This document shows, one piece after another, positions 1 to 8,099 of a stretch of 58,243 bases of DNA. The stretch lies in the NCBI GenBank assembly GCA_003211835.1, contig QCRN01000010.1:1-58243 (forward strand). The letters are read 5' to 3'. The notes beneath the pieces were generated by a model, which searched no databases, was not told the origin of the DNA, and saw only the letters and a list, made by a program, of their open reading frames with translations. The number at the start of each line of letters is the position of its first letter. Positions within the stretch are counted from its first letter, which is position 1. The DNA comes from Pelagibacteraceae bacterium AG-461-B04 (lineage in GTDB: Bacteria; Pseudomonadota; Alphaproteobacteria; Pelagibacterales; AG-422-B15). The position numbers were made by a program, and so were the translations under genes.

Positions 1-17
1 AATAGACTCATAAATTT

Positions 18-482
18 CTACCAATCAAAAAAACCATGAGTACCAGTTGCTCCGCGATAATACTCAATATCACTTGCAGATATTTCATATCCAACAACAG
101 CAAGATCTTCGAAATTCTGGTTCTCAATTTTTATTTTTCCAGTTACGTAAACTGGTTCCCACCATGCTAATCCTTGCCACGGCACCTCTGCTTCTACATA
201 GACTATTTGATTAGGTGCGGGTGCAGGAACATGAATACACGCACCTATGTAAGGTACGAGTAAGAATGTAGTAATATCCCTACCAATAAGATCCAAAGGC
301 AGAACGTAACCAGGAATTTTAACTTCTTTATCTTCAAGGCTTTTATTAAATTTTACCTCACCCGGACTAAAAACTGCTGTCCATGGTATTAAGTCATTCC
401 AATCTATTTCTTTTGGTGCAGAATGTGCTGCCGAGGACAGTAATGTAACTAATAAAATCAGTAATTTTAATTTTCTCATCAT
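18..482 (-). CDS. DUF3299 periplasmic protein, zrg-type zinc cluster
   Basis: The 154-residue product has a typical signal peptide (about residues 1-21, ending SSAAHSA). The exported part carries the DUF3299 hallmark of a Pro-rich GACIHVPAPAPNQI segment near residues 80-95. The family has no firm biochemical role, but DUF3299 genes recur beside DUF2796 and FtsX-like ABC genes, as here. It is the last gene of a minus-strand cluster (DUF2796, ATPase, permease, DUF3299). Its start overlaps the permease stop; ATG at 482 or the adjacent ATG at 479 could be used. I infer a periplasmic accessory of zinc handling, by context only. No gene is visible in bases 1-17. Confidence 0.8.
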   Translation of the reverse strand: MMRKLKLLILLVTLLSSAAHSAPKEIDWNDLIPWTAVFSPGEVKFNKSLEDKEVKIPGYVLPLDLIGRDITTFLLVPYIGACIHVPAPAPNQIVYVEAEVPWQGLAWWEPVYVTGKIKIENQNFEDLAVVGYEISASDIEYYRGATGTHGFFDW

Positions 483-1729
483 AATTTTATTGTCATACCG
501 TCATTTATAGAGAACCAGTAAGCTCTTAATGCTGGCAATAAACTTATAAGCATGGACGCAAAAATAAATAGAGCGAACACATAAGCATCGTTTATCGATA
601 ACATTTCAACATTCACCAAAATACCATAATTGTAATCAATCCAAGGTTGCAACACGCTTAATGAGATAAATAGTAGTACTAAACTGAGAATTATGCTTAA
701 CAAAGAAATAAAAATAGCCTCAAGCATTAATAAACCGACTATCGTAAAAGGAGATGCCCCCATAGCTCTCCAGATGGCCATTTCTCTTCTTCTTTCACTT
801 AAACTTGAAAACATAATAGCGGTCATCCCAATAAGGGTAGTAAATATTACGACTACTGATATTCCAAGTAATAGATTTTCTACAACGCCCACAACTCGCC
901 ACAGTTCTTGGAGCGCAGCACCTGGAAGGATTGCAGTCATGGCTTCTTCTGGATAATTATTGATCCAACGCTGAAGACTGAAAATAGTTAATTTTGATTT
1001 GACGCCTAGTAAAGCAGCTGTAATGTTCTTTGGAGTAAGATCCATTTTTCTTATTTCTTCAATTGGTGTTTCTAGTCCAGGAATTTTTGCACCCGTTGAC
1101 CAATCAACATGAATTGCTTCAATAGCAGCGAGACTTACAATCACTGTATTATCTACAGGTGTGCCCGTTTTTTTTAATATACCTGAAACTCTAAATGGCT
1201 GATCATCATGATCTGAAAATGATTGTAACCCATGCGAAACTATAAGAGGAGAGTCGATGCCATATTCTAATTTTTCAGCAACTCCGGCGCCCAATACAAC
1301 ATCGTACAAGTCATCAAATAAATAACCTTTTTCAACAATTATTGATTGACCACCTCTATACTTATATCGAGTAAAAAAGTCTCTATTAGTACCCATCACT
1401 CTAAACCCTTTATGACTATCACCTAAAGAAATCGGCACTGCCCAATCTACCTCATCTTTATTCAATATATCTTGATAACTTTCCCAGGTTATATTGTTAG
1501 TAGCATTACCAATTCTAAAAACAGAATAGAGCATTAATTGAACTGAACTTGCTCTTGCTCCTATGATTAAATCAGTTTGAGAAATAGTATCTGTAAAACT
1601 AGTATAAGCCGATGTTCTCAATTTTTCGACGCTCATATAAAGCATCAATGAAACTGAAATTGCAAGTATTGTCATTCCGACAGTTAATAATCGTGCATAA
1701 AGAGAATTGAATGAGAGTTTCAATAGCAT
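479..1729 (-). CDS. FtsX/MacB-like ABC transporter permease
   Basis: The 416-residue protein has one N-terminal membrane segment (about 15-32), a large soluble MacB-type periplasmic domain, and three C-terminal membrane segments with the FtsX signature (SSLSERRREMAIWRAMGA around 308-325). This is the MacB/LolC topology. Such proteins usually work by mechanotransmission across the envelope rather than by classic import. It lies just downstream of an ATPase gene and overlaps the DUF3299 gene, so the four genes are probably one transcript. The second gene set of the Vibrio zrg zinc locus has the same composition. A zinc role here is inferred from the neighbours and the upstream Zur box. Confidence 0.85.
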   Translation of the reverse strand: MLLKLSFNSLYARLLTVGMTILAISVSLMLYMSVEKLRTSAYTSFTDTISQTDLIIGARASSVQLMLYSVFRIGNATNNITWESYQDILNKDEVDWAVPISLGDSHKGFRVMGTNRDFFTRYKYRGGQSIIVEKGYLFDDLYDVVLGAGVAEKLEYGIDSPLIVSHGLQSFSDHDDQPFRVSGILKKTGTPVDNTVIVSLAAIEAIHVDWSTGAKIPGLETPIEEIRKMDLTPKNITAALLGVKSKLTIFSLQRWINNYPEEAMTAILPGAALQELWRVVGVVENLLLGISVVVIFTTLIGMTAIMFSSLSERRREMAIWRAMGASPFTIVGLLMLEAIFISLLSIILSLVLLFISLSVLQPWIDYNYGILVNVEMLSINDAYVFALFIFASMLISLLPALRAYWFSINDGMTIKL

Positions 1730-1731
1730 GA

Positions 1732-2418
1732 CTAATTTTCTCTAGTAATGATTTCATTTATATCGATTAGGCGATCAAAACGGCTGGATAATGACTTATC
1801 ATGTGATACCATCAACAAAGTAGACTTATTTTTGTAAATTTGCTCAAACATCAAATCTAAAAATATTTGTTGTGCCTCAGTATCTATCGAAGATGTTGGT
1901 TCGTCAGCAATAATTAGAGATGGATTTCCAATTAACGCTCTAGCAACAGCCACTCTTTGTTGCTGACCCACGCTTAGCCTGTTGGCTTTATAATCATTTA
2001 TATCATCTGGTAATCTCAATTGTTTGCATAGTTGAAGAGCTGTTTCTTGTGGATCAATAATACTGTTTGATCTAACTTTAGAAAAATAAAGGGGTAGTAA
2101 AATATTATCAATTACACCTGCATAAGGTAGTAGATTAAACTGCTGGAAAATAATTCCAATATTATCAGCCCGGTACTCATCTTTTGATTTAGACGAAAGT
2201 TTATTAATCTCATTGCCGTTAATTGATATCGTTCCTGATATTGGAGACAAGAAGCCACATAGAAGTGAAAGTAGGGTCGTTTTGCCGGAACCACTTTCGC
2301 CTAACAATAACACCTTCTCACCTTTTCTTATTTCAAGGCTTGGAATAAATATTTTAAAGTTACTTTTTTTTGACCAATAAAATCTTACGGAATCGATTTT
2401 GATTATATTTTCATTCAA
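1732..2418 (-). CDS. ABC transporter ATP-binding protein, LolD/MacB type
   Basis: The 228-residue ATPase shows Walker A GESGSGKTT (about residues 39-47), Q-loop IIFQQFN, a signature written LSVGQQQRV with Val in place of the usual Gly, Walker B LIIADEP, and the H-loop VSHD. The short length and partner permease put it in the LolD/MacB/FtsE group. The only reasonable start is TTG at 2418, immediately after the zrgA stop codon, so translation is probably coupled. It should energise the FtsX-like permease encoded directly downstream. The substrate is not shown by the sequence; zinc is inferred from the locus. Confidence 0.88.
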   Translation of the reverse strand: MNENIIKIDSVRFYWSKKSNFKIFIPSLEIRKGEKVLLLGESGSGKTTLLSLLCGFLSPISGTISINGNEINKLSSKSKDEYRADNIGIIFQQFNLLPYAGVIDNILLPLYFSKVRSNSIIDPQETALQLCKQLRLPDDINDYKANRLSVGQQQRVAVARALIGNPSLIIADEPTSSIDTEAQQIFLDLMFEQIYKNKSTLLMVSHDKSLSSRFDRLIDINEIITREN

Positions 2419-3012
2419 TTAGATTTTTCCTTTTAAGTCTATGAAAGGCTTGTCTCCTTCAACTTCAAAACTCGTAGAGCCAACACCAGATACAAATTGT
2501 ACCTCAAGTTCACCTGAATTAGGAAAAGTATTAAAATATGGAAAATCTATTCTGTCAATTTCTTTAACGTTACCGCAATTAAATGAGTAATGAGCGACAA
2601 ATTCATTATGAGCTTCTTCATCGTGCTCATCATGGTCATCGTGCTCATCATGGTCATCGTGCTCATCGTGCTCATCATGGTCGTCGTGGTCATCGTCTTG
2701 ATCTACTTCAATCATACTGTCTACCAAGGTACAATTTGAAGAGCTGGGAAGAGTAAAAATATTTTCAAACTGACCAAATTTTGTAAGTGCAGCGTTAACT
2801 ATAGCAATATCAGAGTCACTTTTTGCTTTATATTCAAAACCGACTATGTCAGCGCCTGGTATCATAAACTCAAAATTTATAGAGCTTCCCTCAGTTGCAA
2901 TATTGAGAACTCCAACGCCGTGCTCATGTTTATCAACCTGCCTTGTTTCTTCGGCCACAGAAACTGACATCATGGCTGATATAAGTAATGAATAATAAAT
3001 ACTTTTTCTCAT
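2419..3012 (-). CDS. zrgA: ZrgA-like (DUF2796) His-rich periplasmic zinc protein
   Basis: The 197-residue product begins with a signal peptide (about 1-20). It then has the DUF2796 opening RQVDKHEHGVGVLNIA and a strongly acidic His-rich stretch of HDDH/HDEH units around residues 107-135. DUF2796 proteins are the ZrgA zinc-uptake family of Vibrio. The His/Asp repeats are a plausible zinc-scavenging loop. The start at 3012 is supported by a TAAGGAG ribosome-binding site. A Zur-box palindrome sits 65 bp upstream (3077-3089), so this gene probably heads its own zinc-regulated unit, followed by the ATPase, permease and DUF3299 genes. Confidence 0.85.
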   Translation of the reverse strand: MRKSIYYSLLISAMMSVSVAEETRQVDKHEHGVGVLNIATEGSSINFEFMIPGADIVGFEYKAKSDSDIAIVNAALTKFGQFENIFTLPSSSNCTLVDSMIEVDQDDDHDDHDEHDEHDDHDEHDDHDEHDEEAHNEFVAHYSFNCGNVKEIDRIDFPYFNTFPNSGELEVQFVSGVGSTSFEVEGDKPFIDLKGKI

Positions 3013-3076
3013 CTTAACTCCTTATTGTAAATATCAAAAAATTTTATTTAAAAAAAATTCAGGTGTCCAGGTAAAT

Positions 3077-3089
3077 GTTACTTTATAAC
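3077..3089. promoter_or_regulatory. Putative Zur box upstream of the zrgA-like operon
   Basis: GTTACTTTATAAC agrees with the dyad GTTATA-N-TATAAC at 10 of its 12 fixed positions and lies within a longer dyad ATGTTA-n5-TAACAT. It closely resembles the operator at 5062-5074. It sits between the zur stop and the zrgA start, placed to repress the zrgA-led cluster when zinc is plentiful. Confidence 0.65.
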
Positions 3090-3099
3090 ATTCGTCAAA

Positions 3100-3495
3100 T
3101 TAATCTTTACAATTGCTGCAGGTTCCAAACAGTTCTAAATTATATCCGCTCAAGCTTAGACCGTTCATATCTTTTACTTCAGATAAGAATTTAAATAGCT
3201 TTGCATCACTTATTTCATCAGTTTTGTCACAGCTTTTACAAATTGAAAATATAGTCCCTTGAGGTGATGTGCATGTTGAATTGCAAGCGATATAAGAATT
3301 TTGACTTTCAATTTTATGAACTTCACCAATTTCAATTAGCTTATCTAAAGCCCTATATACTTGTGGAGGTGCTTTTAAACCCTTTTTGTTAACATTGGAT
3401 AAAATAGAATATGCCTTCACAGGTTTTTTACATTTCTGGATATAATCCAATACAATTTTTTGATTTTTAGATAATTCTTTATTTCTTAAGGTCAT
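3100..3495 (-). CDS. zur: Fur-family zinc uptake regulator Zur
   Basis: The 131-residue protein has an N-terminal winged helix (QKIVLDYIQKCKKPVKAYSI; VYRALDKLIEIGEVHKIES) and two CxxC pairs, FSICKSC (about 86-89) and FGTCSNC (about 124-127), which form the structural zinc site of Fur proteins. It is encoded with znuC and znuB, and its start overlaps the end of znuB by 17 bp. That context favours Zur over Fur. It is slightly shorter than typical Zur (about 150-160 residues). It would bind the two palindromes at 5062 and 3077, both zinc-uptake promoters. Confidence 0.88.
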   Translation of the reverse strand: MTLRNKELSKNQKIVLDYIQKCKKPVKAYSILSNVNKKGLKAPPQVYRALDKLIEIGEVHKIESQNSYIACNSTCTSPQGTIFSICKSCDKTDEISDAKLFKFLSEVKDMNGLSLSGYNLELFGTCSNCKD

Positions 3496-4285
3496 GAGTA
3501 TTTTTAGTGATTCTTGTAAGTGAAAGGATAAATAAAATTAGAGCAACTACAACAATTGTTGGTCCTGAAGCAGTATTTATCTCAAATGACGTATATAATC
3601 CAATAAAGACGGAGAGCAATCCACCTATAACAGACAATATTACCATTTGTTTAGGATTGTTAGACAGATTACGAGCCATTGCTGTTGGTATTATCAAGAG
3701 ACCTGTAATGAGTAAAACACCTATCATTTTAATCGAGATTGCAATAAGTGCGGCTAGTAAAACGGTAAATATTGCATTTACTCTTTCTGGTCTCATGCCC
3801 TCAGCCTCTGCAAGTTCATAATTAACTGTTGATGCAAATAGTGGTTTCCAGATATACCATAAGACAAGTAAAATTAGTGCTCCACCAATCCATATAATAA
3901 GTAAGTCATTCGTATTTACTGATAAAATATCACCAAACAATACTCCCATTACATCAAATCTAATGAAAGAGAGAAAGCCAAGTATCACGAGTCCTATAGC
4001 TAGGGAAGAGTGGGATATTAAACCAAGCAATGAGTCACCTGCTAAGTTTGTAGTTTTTTCCAATCTAAGCAAAAGCATCGCCACTAAAGATGACACTATA
4101 AATATTGTTAATGAAACATTAACATCAAGCGATATTGAAATTAACACTCCGAGTAATGCAGAATGAGCTAATGTATCACCAAAAAAGGATAAGCGTCTCC
4201 AGACAACAAAACACCCTAGCGGTCCTGTTACTAATGCAATTCCAACTCCTGCTACTATTGCTCGAATGAAAAAATCATCGAACAT
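3479..4285 (-). CDS. znuB: Zinc ABC transporter permease ZnuB
   Basis: The 268-residue hydrophobic protein belongs to the ABC-3 metal permease family. It has about seven to eight membrane segments, the opening motif GPLGCFVVWRRLSFFGDTLAHSALLG (around 20-45), and the conserved LLITGLLIIPTAMARNLS stretch near residues 190-207. It would form the inner-membrane channel for zinc delivered by ZnuA and powered by ZnuC. It starts two bases after the znuC stop and overlaps zur downstream. Length is normal for the family. Confidence 0.93.
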   Translation of the reverse strand: MFDDFFIRAIVAGVGIALVTGPLGCFVVWRRLSFFGDTLAHSALLGVLISISLDVNVSLTIFIVSSLVAMLLLRLEKTTNLAGDSLLGLISHSSLAIGLVILGFLSFIRFDVMGVLFGDILSVNTNDLLIIWIGGALILLVLWYIWKPLFASTVNYELAEAEGMRPERVNAIFTVLLAALIAISIKMIGVLLITGLLIIPTAMARNLSNNPKQMVILSVIGGLLSVFIGLYTSFEINTASGPTIVVVALILFILSLTRITKNTHDLKK

Positions 4286-4286
4286 T

Positions 4287-5036
4287 TTAATTTATATCCT
4301 TAACTATTTTTCCATCTGATGAGTGAACATGATCGTGTTCATGCTCATATATAGACAGAAGTTGAGAAGACTTTTCACCAAAGAGCTCTTTATATTCTTT
4401 ATTTTGAGCAACATCTACAGGAGATCCGGAGCAACACACGTGTCCGTTGAGACAAACCACATGGTCGGTGGCAGACATAACAACATGAAGATCGTGTGAT
4501 ATTAGTAGTATCCCACATTTTAATGTTTCAGAAATTTTTTTAATTAGGGCATACAAGGCTACTTCACCAGTGAAGTCCACTCCTTGAACAGGCTCATCAA
4601 GTACTAATAATTCTGGTTTTTTTGCAATAGCTCTGGCGAGTAGTACTCGTTGAAACTCACCACCAGACAAGTCTCTGAGATTGCTATGTATAAGTTCTTC
4701 AACACCTGTCAAAATTAACGCATCGGTTATTTCTTTTTCTTCAAGATCTTGAGTAAGAATCATAAAATCCAGTACTCTTACTGGCAAGGTCCAATCAATT
4801 GAAACTTTTTGAGGCACATAAGAAATTTTATTTGTTAATCTTTCAACTGAGCCTTCAATATTTTTATACAACCCAAGCGCTATTTTTGCTGTAGTTGTCT
4901 TTCCCGATCCGTTGGGCCCTATCAAGGTGACAATTTTACCTCTGTTAATATTTAAGCTGACATTTTTAACAAGCCATTTACCATTTTTATAGAGACCAGC
5001 ATTTGACACTTTAACTAAAACTTCGTTATTGCTCAT
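4287..5036 (-). CDS. znuC: Zinc ABC transporter ATPase ZnuC
   Basis: The 249-residue ATPase has Walker A GPNGSGKTT (about 38-46), signature LSGGEFQRV, Walker B LLVLDEP and H-loop ISHDLHVV, the usual set for ABC-3 metal importers. The C-terminus carries a His-rich tail (YEHEHDHVHSSDG), often seen in ZnuC. It is the first gene of znuC-znuB-zur. Its start lies 25 bp from the Zur-box palindrome shared with divergent znuA, so both sides of the transporter should be controlled by one operator. Confidence 0.93.
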   Translation of the reverse strand: MSNNEVLVKVSNAGLYKNGKWLVKNVSLNINRGKIVTLIGPNGSGKTTTAKIALGLYKNIEGSVERLTNKISYVPQKVSIDWTLPVRVLDFMILTQDLEEKEITDALILTGVEELIHSNLRDLSGGEFQRVLLARAIAKKPELLVLDEPVQGVDFTGEVALYALIKKISETLKCGILLISHDLHVVMSATDHVVCLNGHVCCSGSPVDVAQNKEYKELFGEKSSQLLSIYEHEHDHVHSSDGKIVKDIN

Positions 5037-5061
5037 GAAAAAATACTTGATAAATTATTAT

Positions 5062-5074
5062 GTTATAATATAAC
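5062..5074. promoter_or_regulatory. Putative Zur box between znuC and znuA
   Basis: GTTATAATATAAC is a perfect 6+1+6 palindrome matching the TGTTATANTATAACA type of Zur operator. It is centred in the 72-bp gap between the divergent znuC and znuA starts. It also contains a TATAAT, so binding could occlude a promoter. Confidence 0.75.
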
Positions 5075-5108
5075 GCTATACTCAAACCATAATGAAAGCA
5101 ATATATCT

Positions 5109-6578
5109 ATGAAATTACAACTTAAATTTGGATTAATCTTATCTAGTATTACTCTATTAACGTTTATTTCTTACGCTAAAGCTGAAACAAAAGTTGTAGC
5201 GTCAATTAAGCCAATACATTCATTAATCAGTTATGTAATGGATGGAGTAGGAACACCGGGTTTATTAGTTGACGGGAACGCATCTCCCCATACATTTCAA
5301 TTAAAACCTTCTCATGCGACAATGCTCCAAGATGCAGATATAGTGTTTTGGATTGGTGAGGACTTAGAGTCTTTTTTAGAAACACCCCTTGAGTCCATTG
5401 CAAAGGACGCAAAGCAAGTCACATTAATGGAGTCCGAAGATATTGAATTGCTTAAATTTAGAGAAAAAAACGTATTTGATGATCATGACGATCACGACGA
5501 TCATGGAGATGAACATGATGAACATGCTGATGAGCACGAGGATCATGGAGATGAACATGATGAACATGATGAACATGCTGATGAGCACGACGATCATGGA
5601 GATGAACATGCTGATGAGCACGACGATCATGGAGATGAACATGGAACACATGCTTTTGAATGGGCAGGTATTTTTGATTTAGCTGCAGGAACCTATAAAT
5701 GGTCTTTTGCAAAAGTAGATGGTGACTATGCAGATCCTGCGATGAAAATGGTAATCCTAGAATCTGGTGATATTGAAGCGTCTGAAGAAATGGCTGAAGA
5801 ATTATTAGAATCTAAAGATTCAGATTCCAAATCTCATAATGACACATTAGCTGTAAATGATAAGGCGTTCACGCTTAATTTTGATGAAAGCAAAGAGACT
5901 ACAACGTTTACAGTTGAAATTAAAAAAAGTGGCAAATTTGCTTTCTTCACAGAACATATGCCTCTTGAATTTGAGGCCAATGAGCACTTTTTCAAAGATC
6001 TTTCAGGTACAGATGTTGAACCGGTAGCACAAGCTCCAGATGCTGGACACCACGATCATCACGCACATGCACATGGTGAACATGATATTCACTTCTGGTT
6101 AGATCCTGAAATTGCAAAAACTATTGTTCAAATAGCTGCAAAAGAAATGTCAGAAATTGATCCTGCAAATGCATCAAAATATGAAGCAAATGCATCCAAA
6201 GCTCTGAATGAACTTGATCAACTTATAAATGATACAAGAGGCAAGGTTAATAAGGATGCTACCTATGTTGTATTCCATGATGCTTATCAATATTTTGAGC
6301 AACGCTTTGGCGTCGAAGTAATCGGCGCACTCACAGTAAACCCTGAAGTATTGCCAGGTGCAAAACAACTCGCTGACATTAGAGAGGTCATTGAACACGA
6401 GGGTGTTAATTGCTTATTCTCTGAGCCTCAGTTTAATCCAACGATTGCTGAGACAATTGCAAGTGACACAGGCGTGAAGGCAGCTGTTATAGATCCACTG
6501 GGCGCTGAATTAGAGCCTGGAAAAGATCTCTATTTTGATCTTATAGGCGATATAGCATCATCATTAGAGAGTTGTTAG
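5109..6578 (+). CDS. znuA: Zinc-binding periplasmic protein ZnuA with extra inserted domain
   Basis: A signal peptide (about 1-25) precedes a ZnuA fold. Expected ligands are His61 (SPHTFQLKPS), His328 (HDIHFWLDP), His390 (FHDAYQYF) and Asp462. Cys435 and the terminal Cys489 match the disulfide of E. coli ZnuA. The protein is 489 residues, against about 310 in ordinary ZnuA. The excess lies in the usual His-rich loop: a long HDE/HGDE repeat (124-179), then a separate domain of about 130 residues (about 180-310, starting HAFEWAGIFDLAAGTYKW), then a second His cluster HHDHHAHAHGEHD (about 314-326). It delivers zinc to ZnuBC. The inserted domain's function is unknown to me; metal buffering or transfer is inference. 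Confidence 0.92.
   Translation: MKLQLKFGLILSSITLLTFISYAKAETKVVASIKPIHSLISYVMDGVGTPGLLVDGNASPHTFQLKPSHATMLQDADIVFWIGEDLESFLETPLESIAKDAKQVTLMESEDIELLKFREKNVFDDHDDHDDHGDEHDEHADEHEDHGDEHDEHDEHADEHDDHGDEHADEHDDHGDEHGTHAFEWAGIFDLAAGTYKWSFAKVDGDYADPAMKMVILESGDIEASEEMAEELLESKDSDSKSHNDTLAVNDKAFTLNFDESKETTTFTVEIKKSGKFAFFTEHMPLEFEANEHFFKDLSGTDVEPVAQAPDAGHHDHHAHAHGEHDIHFWLDPEIAKTIVQIAAKEMSEIDPANASKYEANASKALNELDQLINDTRGKVNKDATYVVFHDAYQYFEQRFGVEVIGALTVNPEVLPGAKQLADIREVIEHEGVNCLFSEPQFNPTIAETIASDTGVKAAVIDPLGAELEPGKDLYFDLIGDIASSLESC
5478..5645 (+). repeat. In-gene tandem repeat coding for the His/Asp/Glu-rich loop of ZnuA
   Basis: Near-identical units such as GATGAACATGCTGATGAGCA and GACGATCATGGAGATGAACA recur with periods of 9-36 bases, encoding HDEH/HDDHGDEH blocks (residues 124-179). 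Such repeats can change length by slippage in frame. They also create shadow ORFs in the other frames. Confidence 0.85.
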
Positions 6579-6602
6579 GAGTTAATTAAGATAAGACAGT
6601 CA

Positions 6603-7247
6603 ATGAGAAATCCAGAGGGAATTTTTTTAACTGACAATCTTGAGTCTCTAATAAACTTCAATAAGTCTCAATACAAGCTAGGGATTGTAGAGAGAAATGC
6701 CCTTACTGGTGGGGATGAGTTCTTCAATGAGTTAATGCAGAACCCTTTTCAAGTATCAGGAGCTGTCCGTAAACTCTTTGCAAAATCAGATATAGCAAAG
6801 CTGCTTGAAAATACTCTTTCTCCAGAGTTGAGAGCCAATGAATTTTTCAAACAATGGCTTAGTGATATGGAAGACGTATGCAAGTCATTTTGTGAACTTG
6901 AAAACATTAAAGATGTTGCGTTTTGGCTTGGTACTAAGCGTGGGTGTTCTCGATACCATGTAGACAATGTTCCAAAACGGTTGCTTGTAACTTATGCTGG
7001 GAGAGGAACTGAGTGGATACCTGATATGGCCGCAGATCGAACTGCTTTTGAAAGCGGTGAGCCTAATGAGCATATTGTAAAAGATACATCAGCCTTAAGG
7101 CACGTACGTCAATGGGATGTTGCAGTGTTCAGAGGCTTTCGTGAAGGCATATTGCACCGTACGCCCGATGAAGCATTAAATGGGCCGTCAATATTACTTA
7201 GGTTAGACCATTCTTCATTTTTAAAAAAAATAGATCATAGCTACTAA
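6603..7247 (+). CDS. DUF1826 protein, zinc-regulon associated
   Basis: The 214-residue soluble protein matches the DUF1826 pattern from memory, with the core SRYHVDNVPKRLLVTYAGRGT around residues 116-135 and ILHRTP near 183-188. DUF1826 genes are often found with zinc-uptake genes and COG0523 GTPases. This one follows znuA by 24 bp and is probably co-transcribed under the same Zur box. His119, Asp121 and His185 form an HxD...H arrangement reminiscent of a metal-binding cupin or 2-oxoglutarate oxygenase site; that is my inference and not an established function. Confidence 0.75.
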   Translation: MRNPEGIFLTDNLESLINFNKSQYKLGIVERNALTGGDEFFNELMQNPFQVSGAVRKLFAKSDIAKLLENTLSPELRANEFFKQWLSDMEDVCKSFCELENIKDVAFWLGTKRGCSRYHVDNVPKRLLVTYAGRGTEWIPDMAADRTAFESGEPNEHIVKDTSALRHVRQWDVAVFRGFREGILHRTPDEALNGPSILLRLDHSSFLKKIDHSY

Positions 7248-7255
7248 ACAATACA

Positions 7256-7298
7256 TTAAATAACACATTTAAATGTTTCAAAAATGTGAATTATTTAA
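7256..7298 (+). terminator. Stem-loop after the znuA-DUF1826 unit
   Basis: TTAAATAACACATTT can pair with AAATGTG-AA-TTATTTAA around a roughly 11-base loop (15 pairs with a 2-base bulge), 9 bases after the DUF1826 stop. It lacks a solid T-run, so it may be a terminator or only a 3' stabilising hairpin. Confidence 0.4.
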
Positions 7299-7368
7299 AT
7301 TCTTATACTTATTTATTGATTTCGATTTATTATTTAGAATAATTTAAAGTCCTGAATCTAATTAAGAT

Positions 7369-8085
7369 ATGACGTCAGAATTTACATTATTCGGTTTTCA
7401 TCATCTAATTTCAATTACATCAATCTTTGCAATTTCATTTCTATTTCCTACATTGGTAAGACTGATTAATAATAAATCAATTACTGAAATAATCTTAATC
7501 ATCTTAGGAGCTGTATTAATTATCCATGAATTAGCAAAACCTTTTTACAGGGTTGTTTTTTATGACCATTCTGTTTATGAGGTTTTTCCAATACACATTT
7601 GTCATATCGCAGCATTATCGATGGGAATTTATATTTTCTCTAAAATTAAATTCTTTTTTGAAGTTGCGTACTTTTTTGGACTAACTGGAAATCTGCTAGC
7701 TATGGTAACACCTGATGTTGATTATACCTATCCAGATGCTGAATTCATTACATATTACTTTGGTCATGGAATGCTTTTTATGACTGTATTTTATGTATGC
7801 ATCTGTACCAAAGTGGAATTGACCTGGAGTTCAGTAATTAGAGTCTTAGTTTTTGCTGTTTCCTTATTGCCATTGATTTACTTGCTAAACCTTTATCTCG
7901 TTAGTTATTTTGCTGATGTCAATTACTGGTATTTAATGATCACTCCGGCAGCAAATACGCTGTTAGATTTCTTTCCAGCCCCACCATGGCATATTCCATA
8001 TCTAGCATTGTTTACAGTAATCTTATTTACTGCCATTTACCTTCCATTTAAATACTTAAACAGTTATAAACAGACAAGTTTTTAA
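7369..8085 (+). CDS. TIGR02206-type (YwaF-like) integral membrane protein
   Basis: The 238-residue protein is almost entirely hydrophobic, with about seven membrane segments. It shows family-typical charged landmarks inside the membrane region: FGFHHLISI near the N-terminus, HELAKPFYR (about 53-61), FPIHICHIAAL (about 74-84) and a central TYYFGHG. I assign TIGR02206/YwaF from these patterns; no function is established for the family. It starts a plus-strand run ending 14 bases before phoR, so it may share a transcript with the phosphate sensor gene. The pairing is notable because the PhoR here has no membrane part of its own. Confidence 0.65.
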   Translation: MTSEFTLFGFHHLISITSIFAISFLFPTLVRLINNKSITEIILIILGAVLIIHELAKPFYRVVFYDHSVYEVFPIHICHIAALSMGIYIFSKIKFFFEVAYFFGLTGNLLAMVTPDVDYTYPDAEFITYYFGHGMLFMTVFYVCICTKVELTWSSVIRVLVFAVSLLPLIYLLNLYLVSYFADVNYWYLMITPAANTLLDFFPAPPWHIPYLALFTVILFTAIYLPFKYLNSYKQTSF

Positions 8086-8099
8086 TTGATTAATTAAAT

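Noticed and set aside
2615-2700. Second repeat array within the zrgA-like gene
   Set aside because: It is explained as codons for the HDDH/HDEH metal-binding loop; no independent element.
5478-5645. Possible CRISPR-like repeat array
   Set aside because: Units are short, contiguous, lack spacers of constant length, and keep the znuA reading frame. It is a coding repeat; no cas gene is present.
5424-5712. Several overlapping ORFs of 75-84 codons on both strands across the znuA repeat
   Set aside because: They are shadows of the in-frame tandem repeat. Their Met/Ile/Val- or His/Arg-only composition is produced by reading the His-codon repeat in other frames.
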